Assembly: GCA_015227615.1 (NCBI GenBank)
Contig: JAALGZ010000015.1
Location: 707,001 to 771,000 of the forward strand
Length of the DNA stretch: 64,000 nucleotides
Direction: 5' to 3'
From: Labyrinthula sp. Ha
Taxonomy: Eukaryota > Sar > Bigyra > Labyrinthulida > Labyrinthulaceae
This document shows positions 1 through 15,002 of the stretch, piece by piece. Made by a program: the position numbers and the translations under genes. The notes under the pieces are model-generated. The model was not told the DNA's origin, did not search any database, and saw nothing but the letters and a program-made list of their open reading frames with translations. Numbering within the stretch: position 1 is the first letter of the stretch; each line of letters begins with the position of its first letter.

Positions 1-384
1 AAAGGCTTTGCATTTGTAGACTTCCGCACGCCGAAAGACGCCATGTTAGCGAGAAAAGCGCTTGATAACAACATCCACCTTAGTTTCTTATCTGCAAGTG
101 GAATTGATGGACTTAAATTTGGTGAAGATAGTAGGAGCCGGCTCATCGTGGAGTTTACGATGGAGGACAATGAAAAGAAAAACCTGATGCTGATGAAGCA
201 AAAAGTTAACGAAAGGAATAGTAAAGAAAGGCTTCAAGCTATGAAAGTAGGAAAAGACTACCAACAATCAAAGGAAAAAAGTCGAAAGAAGAAAAAAAGG
301 AAAAGCAAGGAGTTTACCGCGCAGAAAAAGATCAAAGTAACCAAAGCGGAAGAAAAGCCAGCTACTCGAAACAAATGGTTTTGA
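1..384 (+). CDS. RBM28/Nop4-like RNA-binding protein, C-terminal part (5' truncated by window edge)
   Basis: The frame is open from base 1, so the gene begins upstream of the window. The visible 127 residues start inside an RRM at its RNP1 motif (KGFAFVDF), followed by the rest of that RRM and a strand reading RLIVEFTMEDNEKKN. A Lys/Arg-rich tail with several KKRK-type runs follows and is probably a nucleolar localisation signal. An RRM running into IVEF-x-x-ED and a basic tail is typical of the last RRM of RBM28/Nop4p, a nucleolar factor for large-subunit (27S pre-rRNA) maturation. The first ATG inside the window (43) lies within the RRM and is not the true start. The gene is convergent with the AP2-like gene, with 175 bp between stops. 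The family call rests on this last RRM only. Confidence 0.7.
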   Translation, partial: KGFAFVDFRTPKDAMLARKALDNNIHLSFLSASGIDGLKFGEDSRSRLIVEFTMEDNEKKNLMLMKQKVNERNSKERLQAMKVGKDYQQSKEKSRKKKKRKSKEFTAQKKIKVTKAEEKPATRNKWF

Positions 385-559
385 GTATTGACACCTTTTA
401 TATTCGTTCTTTTCAGTGTGTTGGAAAATGTTAGAAAAGAGAATCTGCTTCACCAGTATCCAATTAGATTCAATTTTCTTTGATCTTTTCCTCGGTGATA
501 GTTTATAACACGCAACGAATTACAAAATAAACTCTCAACGCAGAACTAGTATACATATA

Positions 560-1843
560 TCAATTAGATGACGCTGAACCACCATCATACCCAGCTGAGC
601 CAGAGGAGCTTGAGGGCTTTCCAGAACTTGAATGAGTGGTACCTCCCAGGTCAATCCCAGATTCACCAACGATAACACTATCCTGTCTAGGTGGAGCTGG
701 TTCCTCATCTACACTTTTTGCGCATTCCAAGATAGAGGATATATCATTAGGAAAACCATTTTTATCAAGAAGACCTTTGTTGATACAATTTTGAAACGGC
801 GTCCAATGATCTACATTCGACCCAAACTTCTTGTGCTTTGTTTTTTTTCCTCCACTCTTCGTTAGCTTTATCTTTGGATGATCAACTAATTTTCTTATAG
901 TCTTTCTAATGTTTTGTTTCTGTTCCTCAGACTCAAAGTTTAACTTATTTCTATTCTCGGGGTTCTTATTGTAAGGCATCAGAGCAATAACATAATCATC
1001 TGCTTTTGTTGCTGCTTCAAGTTCAGATACAAATTTTCCAACCTCAAGCCATTTTCCGTCATTCCATACCGCAGCTTCATACATACGTTCTTCAGAATTC
1101 CACTTTACACCAGAAAAGTTAGAATCTTCTCCTTCGTTACTTACACCTGTACTTTCGACAGTTGCTTCTTGTTCATTCACACCTTCTCTTATCTTCTTTT
1201 TAACGGCTTCACGCTTTTCTTGTTCGTTGATATATGATTGTAGCCGTTTAATATACTTATGCCTCCTTCTTGCAGCTTTCTCAGCATATTTCACAATCAA
1301 CTTATTTGTTTTTTCTACTTCTTTACCCTGATCTTCGCGGGATCTTTTCCTGGAGGAGTCATCGCTTCTACTTGTACTAGTTGCTGTCACTCCAACTGGG
1401 ACATGAAGGTTTGAGTAACTTCCGGAATATGAAGAGTTCTGAATTTGGCTAGGTAAATAGATATTTTGCATAGAGGGATTTGACACTAGTGTTGAATGAG
1501 CTGGAGCTAGGCTCTGTTGATAACTATGAGTTAAGTTTGCTGCCTGAGCGTTGATAATATCTTCCAAGCCCCTTGAGTTAACATTCAGCACTTGCGGATT
1601 TAAAACATTGTTATTCTGACCTAATCCATTAACAAAAACACGACCTTGGTATCCTGTATTAACTACCCCTTGTTGAACTTGTTGTACACCATTCTGAAGA
1701 TTCACGTTGCTGTTTACTGCAGATTGTAAAGACAATAGGTTTTGAAGGTGTTGGAAGTACTGCATGTTTTCTTTTGAATGTACAGGTAAATTATTCGTAG
1801 ATCCTTCTCTTTGTTTTCTCGAGCTGAAATTATTTCCGTTCAT
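560..1843 (-). CDS. AP2-like DNA-binding protein
   Basis: 427 residues, no intron. Residues 1-160 are Gln/Asn/Ser-rich low complexity, as in activation domains. A strongly basic stretch follows (about 164-220, with RKRSRED and ARRRHKYIKR), then an acidic linker. At 241-295 is a domain with the AP2 pattern: SGVKW, alternating strand residues, W..VGKF, then the helix SELEAATKADDYVIAL, which corresponds to the usual G-x-F-x-T-x-E-E-A-A-x-A-Y-D. The tail is Ser/Gly-rich. AP2 domains bind DNA in plants, algae and apicomplexans, so a transcription-factor role is inferred. A perfect TGACGTCA palindrome lies 116 bp upstream of the start. The domain is divergent, and a homing-endonuclease-type AP2 domain is a less likely alternative because no nuclease motif is seen. 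Confidence 0.65.
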   Translation of the reverse strand: MNGNNFSSRKQREGSTNNLPVHSKENMQYFQHLQNLLSLQSAVNSNVNLQNGVQQVQQGVVNTGYQGRVFVNGLGQNNNVLNPQVLNVNSRGLEDIINAQAANLTHSYQQSLAPAHSTLVSNPSMQNIYLPSQIQNSSYSGSYSNLHVPVGVTATSTSRSDDSSRKRSREDQGKEVEKTNKLIVKYAEKAARRRHKYIKRLQSYINEQEKREAVKKKIREGVNEQEATVESTGVSNEGEDSNFSGVKWNSEERMYEAAVWNDGKWLEVGKFVSELEAATKADDYVIALMPYNKNPENRNKLNFESEEQKQNIRKTIRKLVDHPKIKLTKSGGKKTKHKKFGSNVDHWTPFQNCINKGLLDKNGFPNDISSILECAKSVDEEPAPPRQDSVIVGESGIDLGGTTHSSSGKPSSSSGSAGYDGGSASSN

Positions 1844-5360
<3,517 letters not shown>

Positions 5361-5536
5361 ACTTATATCCTTCGGGTTTAATTTGAGATTTCTAGATAAC
5401 TGATTCTCAAGATTTTCTTTTCGTTTGGTTTTCTTCTACCCGACCAAAATTAAATTTTCGTCAAAATAAAGGCAGGAAATAAGTTAATAGCTTAATAGAG
5501 CACTTGGGATGATAGTTCAAGCAGACAAGTTCTATA

Positions 5537-6205
5537 TTAATCCGCAGACGCAGCAACAGAAGAGAAATCTCTTTCTAACTCTGTTGCAAGCTGTACAATG
5601 CGCTGCTCCTCTTTTTCCAAGGCTAGGGCTTTTTCTTCAAGCTTAACAATAGCCTGATTAAAATTCATTTGATCAGTTTGGAGTTCATTCTGCTGAGATT
5701 CAAATTTCTTTTTTTCTTTTTCGAGGGCCCTTCTTTCACGGTTCAAATTATCTAATTTCCGTTTAACTTCAGACCCGTTGAGTTCATCTTTTAGCTTTTG
5801 TATCATCTTTTCATATTGCCTTTTTAGTTTTTCTTCTCGTTCTTCGGATTCTGCCTTTAACGTTGCTACTTTTTCCTCAAATTTTCTAGCCGTGTCAGCA
5901 GTTTCCTCCTCCACCAGAATCAGGTTATTTTCTAGCTCCTGAATGTACAATAAAGAGTTCCGGAGCTCCTCCTTAAGATTTATATCATTTTCTTTTGTTT
6001 CTCTTTCCGGAGATTTTAACGGCTCCTCGAATAGAACTTCATCCAAACTATCTTTTCGAGATTTATTTCTTGATTTGTACAACAAAGAGGCAATGAGTCC
6101 AAGCGATAAGACTATACCTTTATGTCAGACAGTTAAAATACCAGATGATGATACTCCAAATACCACTGCTGCTTCGTTGCCTTCTAGTTTCTTTAATAAA
6201 TCCAT
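5537..6205 (-). CDS. N-terminally membrane-anchored coiled-coil protein (two exons)
   Basis: Unrecognised family. Read alone, the long frame starts at 6085 (MLYKSRNK). An upstream ATG at 6205-6203 starts a 64-nt exon (6205-6142) that joins at phase 1 across a 30-nt GT...TAG intron (6141-6112) to the long exon (6111-5537). The product is 212 residues. The join creates one continuous hydrophobic segment (about residues 11-33, AAVVFGVSSS then VLSLGLIASLLY) followed by basic residues, as in a single-pass membrane anchor. Residues 70-200 are a Glu/Lys-rich heptad coiled coil. It could be an organelle tether or shaping protein; no function is claimed. It is divergent from GRWD1 with only 61 bp between starts. 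Intron and start are inferred from reading frame and hydrophobicity. Confidence 0.6.
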
Positions 6206-6266
6206 CCTTTCATATGACGTGGCAAATTTTTCTTCAAGTGGGCCATATAGCCCAAGAGATATTTAA
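6206..6266. promoter_or_regulatory. 61-bp divergent promoter between coiled-coil gene and GRWD1
   Basis: The two start codons face away from each other across 61 bp, so both 5' UTRs and promoters must be compressed into or overlap this space. It contains TGACGTGG (6215-6222), an ACGT-core bZIP-type site also seen reversed upstream of the CDPK gene. If the coiled-coil gene really starts at 6085, the gap would be 181 bp. Confidence 0.45.
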
Positions 6267-7687
6267 ATGGCAAAGACAACAAAAAGACAAAAGAACAAAG
6301 CTTTTGTTGGAGTTAACACCAATAATAAAGCTGAAGGTCGAAAAAAAGTTAACTTTAATAATGAAATTAATGAAATAGAAGATTTAGAACGTAATAATTC
6401 AACTAATGAGCAAACTGCCGTGTACGTTCCTAGAAATGAGAAACCAGACGAAGCGTTTGAATATGAAAACTCTGCTTACTCTATGCTACACAACCTAACG
6501 CCACCTGAAAGTTGTTTATCCTTCTCATTTATACCAGATGGCTTAGGAGCTGTGCGAACGAAGTTTCCTCATTCGGTTTCTCTTTGTTGTGGAAGTCAAA
6601 ACAGTTCTGTTCAAGATAACAAAGTGTTTCTTTTACAAGGAACAAAGCTTCATAAAACGAAATATGATAAAGAATTCTCAGATACAGAATCAGAAATGTC
6701 TATGTCAGATATTGAAGATGAAGATGCAGTTGTGAACTTGGAACCAATGAAACATACTGGATCTATAAACAGACTCAAAAACTTCACACAAAATTCTTCT
6801 TCGTTCATAACAACTTTTTCTGAAACTTCGAACTTGTATCTTTTTGAAGTGACAAATAAGTTAAATGAACTTGATGCCGAATCATTTCCTGTGAAAAATA
6901 AACTTAAACGTTCAAATACATATTCTACCCCAGTTTCCTGTTATAAGGCGCAGGCAGAAGGATGGGGATTTGATGTATCAACAATTGAATCAAACATAGG
7001 TCTTGGAACATCTACTGGAGATATTCGAGTATTAAAAGTAGCTGATGACTCATTAAAGGAAAGTAAGCAATATTCTTTTGATCAAACTTCTGTGGAAGAC
7101 TTGAGCTGGTCACCATCAGAAAAGACAGTTTTCTCAAGCGCATCGACGGATGGCTTGGTGCGTATATTTGACACTCGAAGTCCTAAACCAGGATCTATGC
7201 TTGATTTCATAGTTTCAAAGACAGATGTAAACTGTGTAGAGTGGAATCATAGAGTGCATTATCTTCTTGCTACTGGAGATGATAACGGCGAGTTGAAGAT
7301 ATGGGATCTACGCAAACTTGGAGTAGGAAAGAAGGGTAATTTTCTTTGTTAGTTTATTCTATAGCTTCAGCTGAGATTGGATTCTTTGATTGGCATAAAA
7401 AGGCGATTACAGGAATAAGCTGGGATCCATTTGAAGAAAGCGTTTTAGCTCTGAGCAGCGAAGATGAGACGGTGACTCTTTGGGATCTTGCTCTAGAAAA
7501 AGATGATGCTGAGGAAGAAGTTGAACTGCCACCTCAGCTTCTTTTTATTCATGGAGGAGTTGTTGATGCAAAAGGCGTTGAGTTCCATCCTCAAGTTAAA
7601 GGACTTATAGGTGCTAATGCTGTTGATGGAATCCATCTCTTCATTCCAGAGCCTTTAGAAACAACAACTTCGAAGAAAACAACCTGA
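6267..7687 (+). CDS. GRWD1: GRWD1/Rrb1-type WD40 ribosome-assembly chaperone (two exons)
   Basis: 463 residues from exons 6267-7335 and 7365-7687, joined at phase 1 across a 29-nt GT...TAG intron (7336-7364). The intron interrupts the WD40 propeller between KIWDLRKL and FDWHKKAITGISWDP, and the spliced reading restores the repeat. A basic N-terminus and an acidic segment (DTESEMSMSDIEDED) precede WD repeats ending in VRIFDTRSP, KIWDLRKL and TLWDLALEKDDAEEE, then PPQLLFIHGG and FHPQ. The last features are hallmarks of GRWD1 (yeast Rrb1), the nucleolar chaperone for ribosomal protein uL3. RBBP4-type WD40 proteins are related, but the acidic insert and PPQLLFIH favour GRWD1. Convergent with CCT7 (86 bp between stops). 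Confidence 0.88.
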
Positions 7688-7773
7688 GAGTAGAGAAGCT
7701 AAACTAGATTTCTCCCTGCAACAGTTTAATTATGATCTTTTGTGTAGCGTAACAAGAAGTGGTTAAATTTATG

Positions 7774-9640
7774 TTACTTTCCTCCTCTTCCTTTGATTGT
7801 TTTAAAACCTTTGCCTGCCATGGATTGGCCCATTCCTTTCAAACCTTGACCACCCATTGCAGCACTCATAGGATTTCCTTTCCTGCCTCCTAATTGTCCC
7901 CTTTGCTCCATCTGCGCCTGTTCACTTTGAGGATTTATCACTGTTTGATCCACAGACAACACAAGGCAAGTAGCTTCAATAGCAGAGTTAACTGCATTTC
8001 TTTTATTTGAGCTTGGTTCCCATACTAAGCTTTTCAGAGTATCGCAGATCCCATTCTCGTGTACATCAACACCTTGCCACATAACCTCATCACTCTGAAA
8101 ATGCTTACTTCTCAACTTGTTTATAATCTCAATGGAATCAAGTCCAGCATTTATAGAGATCTGCTTTGGGATTATTTCTAGTGCTCCGGCTACTTTTTCT
8201 AGGATGAGAACTTCCTTTGAAGTCAGTTTCGCAAAATTATTTTTCCCTTTGATTGTATCCATAAGGGCCTTCGCCAACTGCATTTCAATGGCACCTCCTC
8301 CAGCTACGATCTTACTTGCCTGTTTAGTTCGCTTAACTATCATTAAGGCATCGTGTAAGGATCTATCTGCCTCCTCAACAAACTGTTCGGATCCTCCACG
8401 AATGACAATTGTACAACTTCCAGAACCCCCAAAGGACTTTCCTCCATCAATATCTTCGTTTTTATTATAGAAGAAATTATATCTTTCAGCACCAACTTGT
8501 TTTTCTTCAAACAACGCACAGCTTCCTAGATCAGTTTCTTTTACTTCAGTCACAGTTGTTAAGATCTTAGCACCAGTAGCAGCACATACTCTATCTAAAT
8601 CTTCTCCTTTAACTCTTCCTGCACAAAATATTCCTCTGTCTGCAAAATACTGCGTAGCTAGATCTCCAATGGGCAATCTAGAAAGAACGATCTTTGCACC
8701 ACTTTCCGCACAAAGTCGAAGTTTCGAGTATATGATTTCCCATTCTGCATTTACAACTTTCTGATATTCAGCGACTGCGTCATCGCCTTTCAGAAGAATT
8801 TCTGCGTTATCTTTCTCGTTCTTTAGTTCAAGTTCAATATTCAAAGTCAATACTTTTGGTATAACCAATCTCTTTGGCTGCTGTTCAAAACCAGCATAGG
8901 AAAAAGTCTTTTTAAATGCAACTCCTAAAAATGAATCCCAAAAGAAAGAGTTCACCTTCAACAAGCAAAGATTCAGTCACAGATCCACCAGTTACTTTCT
9001 TTATCCCTGCGAATTTCAAGTCAAGACTTTCATCAAGTATCTGAATGCAATCAACACATAATTTAGAGAAGAAATCTTTATGCTGAGAGATAAGCTTCGA
9101 GTTCAAAGCTGTTGAAGCACATCGACGAAGCAACTCATTTTCATCCTCGCAATCATTCAAAGCGGTTATATCCATCTCCAACTCATCTAAAGCTCTGTTC
9201 ATTATTCTTTGCGCCTTCTTTAATGCCCTCATAATAATCTAGAAATTAATTCATACAGAGAAACTTACCATTGGATGTTGACCATCTTCAATGAATCCTT
9301 TGCTTGCTTTCAAGAACTCGCATGCCAAAAGTGTAACCGTTGTCGTTCCGTCGCCGACTTCGTTATCTTGAGATTTGGCGATATCGACAAGTGTTTTTGC
9401 TGCTGGATGTACGATATCCAACAATTTCAAAATTTCGGCTCCGTCGTTCGATATCGTGGCCGGGTTCATTCCTCCAGATGCGTAAACTAATTTATCCATG
9501 CCTCTAGGACCTAGTGTTGTTCTTATGATATCTCCAACTGCTTGACAAGCATTGATGTTACTAATAAGCTGACCTTTTCCTTGGGAAGTGTCAGTTCCTT
9601 CTCGTAGGAGGATTATCCCTGGTTTCATGAATTGGGTCAT
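7774..9640 (-). CDS. CCT7: T-complex protein 1 subunit eta (CCT7), three exons
   Basis: 601 residues from exons 9640-9269, 9238-8956 and 8924-7774, with introns of 30 nt (9268-9239, phase 0) and 31 nt (8955-8925, phase 1). Both introns are GT...TAG and interrupt conserved eta sequence, so their borders are secure (HPM joins [13 protein letters not shown] joins [14 protein letters not shown]). The group II chaperonin nucleotide motifs are present ([29 protein letters not shown]), as is the eta-specific [17 protein letters not shown] folds actin, tubulin and WD40 proteins as a ring of eight paralogues. The tail of about 50 residues is Gly/Met/Gln-rich and longer than usual, ending [18 protein letters not shown] sequence lies about 22 bp upstream of the start. 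Confidence 0.95.
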
Positions 9641-12600
9641 TTTTGTTATTTTTCTTCTTTGACCGTTAGATCTTTTTCTTGAAATAATGGGATGTTGCGA
9701 AAGAGCACCTACTGTTGGGAATTTCCCTATCTGTTACAGACCTGGTAGTTTAGTTTGCAAACCGGGATCAAATCTAAGAAAAATCCTCCTGGCGAAAAGA
9801 TATTTGTTATTATAAACCAAACAATTTTTTAAGTTTTTTTTAGTTTCCCTTCTCACTAAACCATTTTTTGAAAGCCATTAGACTTGCCAAAGAGTTCTCA
9901 AAGTGGAGCATGTACCCCATGTGGTGTCAAGACTATTCCTCCTCAGATATGTTTCTATGTTCAATATTTCGGGTGCAGAGAAAATATACCGTGAATGAAA
10001 CCATTATTTTTTCTTTAATTTGATGTGATAAATGTTATTGTGCAAATGGTACACCAATAAAGCTTAACTAATACAGGAACCTTGCGATAGAGCATATGGA
10101 TCATTCCTCTGCGATACTATTGATACCTGTCAGTTATCGTCCAACCTTTTTGGCACTTTATCAAAATTCAGTTGAGTAATAATAAAATCTTAAGTGATGT
10201 TTTGTCATACAATTTTCCGGAAATCATATTCAAACTTTCATGTTCAAATTCAACTTCTAGAACCATGAAACTGAAAGAAATAAGAACTATTCAAAATGAA
10301 ACCAAAAGTTACAGTATGGTGGAAGCGAAAAAACATGAACCTTAATGGGTCGGTAAGGTATTCCGATTTTGTAGAGAGCGCATTATATACTTAGAAAAAT
10401 TAGTTCTAATAGGTGTAAATTTTCCAATAAAAGGATAGAAAATCAATGGAATGAGGTCATTAAGCTGCTATCCAATCGATATTAAACTTTTGTTATAAGA
10501 TCTGTTCTTATTCGCATAAACTCAAAACTAAATTATTAAATTATCAAGTTTATAGCAGCTTGTTAACCAATAGACTTTAATATTTAGTCCCGCAATATAA
10601 GTGAAAATGACATGCAGTGCAGGATTCAAAATGTCTGCAATCACGCAACCATTAAGAAGACTATACGTTTGTGTTGGCAAAATACTTTCGTAGAATATCC
10701 AATCTTTAAACCAGAATAGTATCTTCGTTAGTAATGGAGATTCTAATAACTGAAACACTTTCTCCTTCTGGAAATACTTAAATCTGAAATGTTAGAGGTT
10801 TAGGTGTGACTCAAAACATAGCAACGCAATATTCTTCTGTGTATCATTTTCTGTTTCTAATTGAGCATACAATGCATGTATCTACTGATCAAGTTTTATT
10901 GTACATCTAATCAATTAAGAAAAACGTTAACTTTGGTTTGTAACAAAACAGTTCTCTTTAATGTTAGAATCTATAGTGTCTGACATATGGGTATTAACAA
11001 GATAACCCTAAGCTACATCATAGTATTGTCTCTAGTCAGAATCTAAGGGGGGTTAGTCATAGTTTAACGTTTTGGTATGCGAAATTGGTTTTATTGAGTG
11101 TTTTTATGTAAATTTGTTTGCAAGTTCAAATTAGAATTTAGCTAAGATTCTTTTGCAAGGCTGCTAAGCTTAGTTAATAATTTTGAGGTGTATTGCCGGA
11201 GTACATGTGAATCATATTTCCTTGAACAACTAAGTTGGTAGTCTAAGTATCTGACCACTAGCAAATAAAGATTTAACTCATTATGTACTGAATACCGTAC
11301 CAATTGGTTCGAATAGCTTATTAGCTAGTATTACCAAATCTTGATAGTTTTCATGACCAAAGTAGATTCACCTACCAGAATGAGTTTTAAATTTTTAGAT
11401 TCACATTAACTCTTGATAAGTTCTACCCTACATATACGGTATATTTCTTATGGCTATCTAGGTATATTTTTTACACCAATTCCATTTAACGGTTAATAAC
11501 ATGGTTTTGGAAGATACAGTAATTCTCCGCATCGTGTGGTACAATAAACTTGAATATAGTGGTGACTCTCTGGACCATATTACCTAGACTGAATTCAGAG
11601 AACTGTGAATATTATGTTTGAATGAAAATTTCTAGTGCTTATTCGTTCTATCTGGTGATAAATCATTTGCGAGCTAATTAGAGCGACTTAAAGTAACAAA
11701 ATAATATAACTTAATCTGAAACAGAAAAGCTACAACTTTATTTTCCTTTTACAAAGTCGCTCCAGTTTCATACTGTGCGTTTAATAATTTATGACAAACA
11801 AGGCATTAGTAAGCTATTGTATAAGATCCTTATTTAGTATACTTATAGTGAGTATAATTATTGCCTCACCATTAGCTTCCAAGCAAGCTCTATGATATCA
11901 TTAAGGTATAAGTAATTTACGTCGGTCAAAACAATATTAGATTCTTGAGGGTTTAATTTCTGCTTAACTATCTCGACTTTTTCATTACCATGAAGTGGTA
12001 CATTGCCGCATCAATAAGAAAAACATACCGCGCTAATAAGCCAGGGCAAAAAAAATAAAAATTTTTCATATCATACTAAAGCTTTTCCTTTCATTATACT
12101 TTTTATTGTGCAAGAGTGAGTAGAAGATGACAATGCTTTCCCAATTATAACAGCATTAAGAACATGTGATGGCTTTGATAATGTACAAGACTTTGTACAT
12201 GAATTAGATTTTCTCTTAGGAAAATAAAAACTTAGATAAGTTCTTTGACCTTACCGTAATATTTAAACTCCTAGAAAATTCACCATAAATATAAAATAAC
12301 ATGACGTATTTCCATTTTTTTTATTGGCCGCTTAACTACAACATTTTACTTCAGAAATTTCTTTATTACCGTTAGATATTCTTGGTACTAGCCTTAGAAT
12401 TTATGATATCTCTACCTACTCATAATACGATACAATAAACAAAGCCAACAGTTATAATAGTAGAAACAATTCATCCGGTTTTGTTCATGGCAAGCATAGG
12501 GCATACGTGTACCTATAGATTTACGTGAAGCGGGAATTGGATGCCATAAAACCCTCAAATTAGCACTGTGACTTGGTATGAACTTGTTATGTTGTGATGT

Positions 12601-15002
12601 CATACATTACATCTTGTACCCAAACCTGATCTACCTTAAACCTGTTCATATCTTAATATTAGTAATAGCAGTGGGACCTTGTATCTGATTGGGAACGGTA
12701 GAATTGTGACACGTTTTAATACAAAAGTCATGAAAAAAAGAATCCCGAGGAATAACCAGCTTACTAAACTCATCGCATCCAAGTTTACAATATTAAAGGC
12801 GAACTATAAATAGAATAAATTTTAGAAAGGCATTCCTGTAACCATAGCCCCAATAATATATGTGCTATCAATTAAACCAGGATTTGCTCTATGTAGTCTT
12901 AGGTGGTTGCTCAAACTCTTACAGGAAAAGAATTTGATAGCATTAAAAGATTTCTAGCAGGCAATAACAGAAGTATGTAAATTAGCTTAAAATATTATGG
13001 TAGAGAGAATACCGCAAAAATTTAATAGAGAACAAAAACATATGGTTAAAGTATTTACCTTATTTAAGTAAATTTATATTTGCTAGGTTATTTCTTAGAT
13101 CTATTATGCTGGATGTTAGGGATTCCAGCTTTCTTGTACAGTTATTAACGTCTATGCTAACCAAAGGAACATCACATCAGATGTCTCATTCCTAAAGTCT
13201 AGCAATTATAATAAAAAAAACGTACTGTCACATATTAAAGAAAAACATGCTGAGCTCATACATATCTTCATGCAGAAGTTAATTGTTGATAGTACATTAG
13301 CAGAAATAAAACCTTATATGTATTCTAAATATGCGTGGAACTGGGAAGCTAAATAACAAAAATATTAAACTACTTGAACTTAATGTTTGGCATTTTTTAA
13401 ATGACTAGGATCTCATACATTACTGAGTTTACTCAGAATACCAACTGAGTTTTGTTGACTTTATTCGCCATGTAACCCTAGATACCTTAGAAAGCATATG
13501 AACCGACAGAAAACTAAGACTAGGATCTGTAAAATCCCCCTTTGAAAAAAACCTTCACCTGAAGTTATCAATATATATATTTCAATTATAGGGGGAAGAA
13601 AAGTGTAAGATGTAAGAGATAGAGACTTTTTCCTTATTTAAATTTGCGATTATTTAGGCAATACTAGCACTTTCTATATGTCTATTCAATGGCTAACTCG
13701 GGGAGATACTTATGTTTCTGTAAGTTCGACACTCCTGATTAGTCCTTAGATAGCAATATAGTGGTATGAAACTCTGAATGTGGCTGGTCCATTGGAACAT
13801 TTGCTCCGAAACAGCTTATGAAAATTTAATTCAATGCTAATGGTTTAATCTATAATTGTAGAAGTATGAACTTGCGGATACATTTTCGCTCATAGTATTG
13901 CTCAACTCAGAGAGGCTAACACTTGTTTTTCCAAAATGGATAAAACATTAGTTTGTCTGCTTTGATCTTTATATTGACTTGAAATGAGTTGATTTGCACA
14001 CCTAGCAACAAAGAAATACTAAATGTTGAGTCCTTAGTAAGTGTTACTTAGGTGGAAAATCATAGATATGACTTCCTAGCAAGGATTTTAGTTAAGTAAA
14101 CGGCATTCGAGTGAGCGAAAATATGACGATGACACGAAACATATACTTCTTTAGGTATCAATAATGACTAAAATCTCATCCTATGTACATGGTTAATGAG
14201 TGTTCATATCGCTGTGCTATCACTCAATTTGACTTCAACTGTCCTAAAATGAATTTACTGTTTAATTATATGAAGTGATATCATTGTACTTATGGAAGTT
14301 TCGGAAAGCTGAGTGTAACAGGCTACTCTCCTTTGCATAGTAAACGAGTCTCAATAGTTTAGTTTCAAACACAACTTAACCATCAAAACTGAAGTCGAAC
14401 TTTAGATATGTGTTTCCGAAGATGATTGCTGCTTCGAGTTCAGCTAGAACTAGAAACATTAAATTACTTGGTGAATCATTAGACCGACAAAACTGCAATT
14501 AAAGTCTGCCTCATACTGGTGATCTTGAGCTATTGATACCAACGTAATGAGCTGGACGGTGAATGATAATCAGCAGATGTCGCAATATGGCCATAAAGAA
14601 AGGAAAAAGGGTAATGTCTTAAGATGAACTTATCATATATCATTGTAGAACAAAACTACTTAGACACAAAGTATAATGTTTCCCAGAAACCCTGAAAGCG
14701 AACTCTCTCTGAAAATAAAAACTAAAGGGCATCCTAGAATCTTTTAAAATTATTCAGAACTCTGGGTAAAATAGGGTAAGGATATGTTTATTCTTTGGTA
14801 AACTAAATCGGTAGCACTATTTTATTCTTCCTTTTAGTAAACAAATTTATGGTCATGCAAATCAAGAAGTTTGAATCTTTCCGATACACTATTTTTTTAT
14901 GATTTGATTCGAGTCATTTGAATCAATATATCGGCTGATTCACTCTTTCTATTCCGTGTACGATAAAAACTATCCGTTGTAAAAGTCTACTACACTAATC
15001 CG
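9641..15002. other. AT-rich gene desert, about 5.4 kb
   Basis: No open frame here matches a known family, and the longest (10528-10758 and 12412-12603, minus strand) look like chance. Short frames near 9880-10020 have coding-like composition but overlap each other in different frames and cannot be assigned. No RNA gene, terminal repeat or tandem repeat was recognised. The right end is the upstream region of the 15003 gene. Confidence 0.45.
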
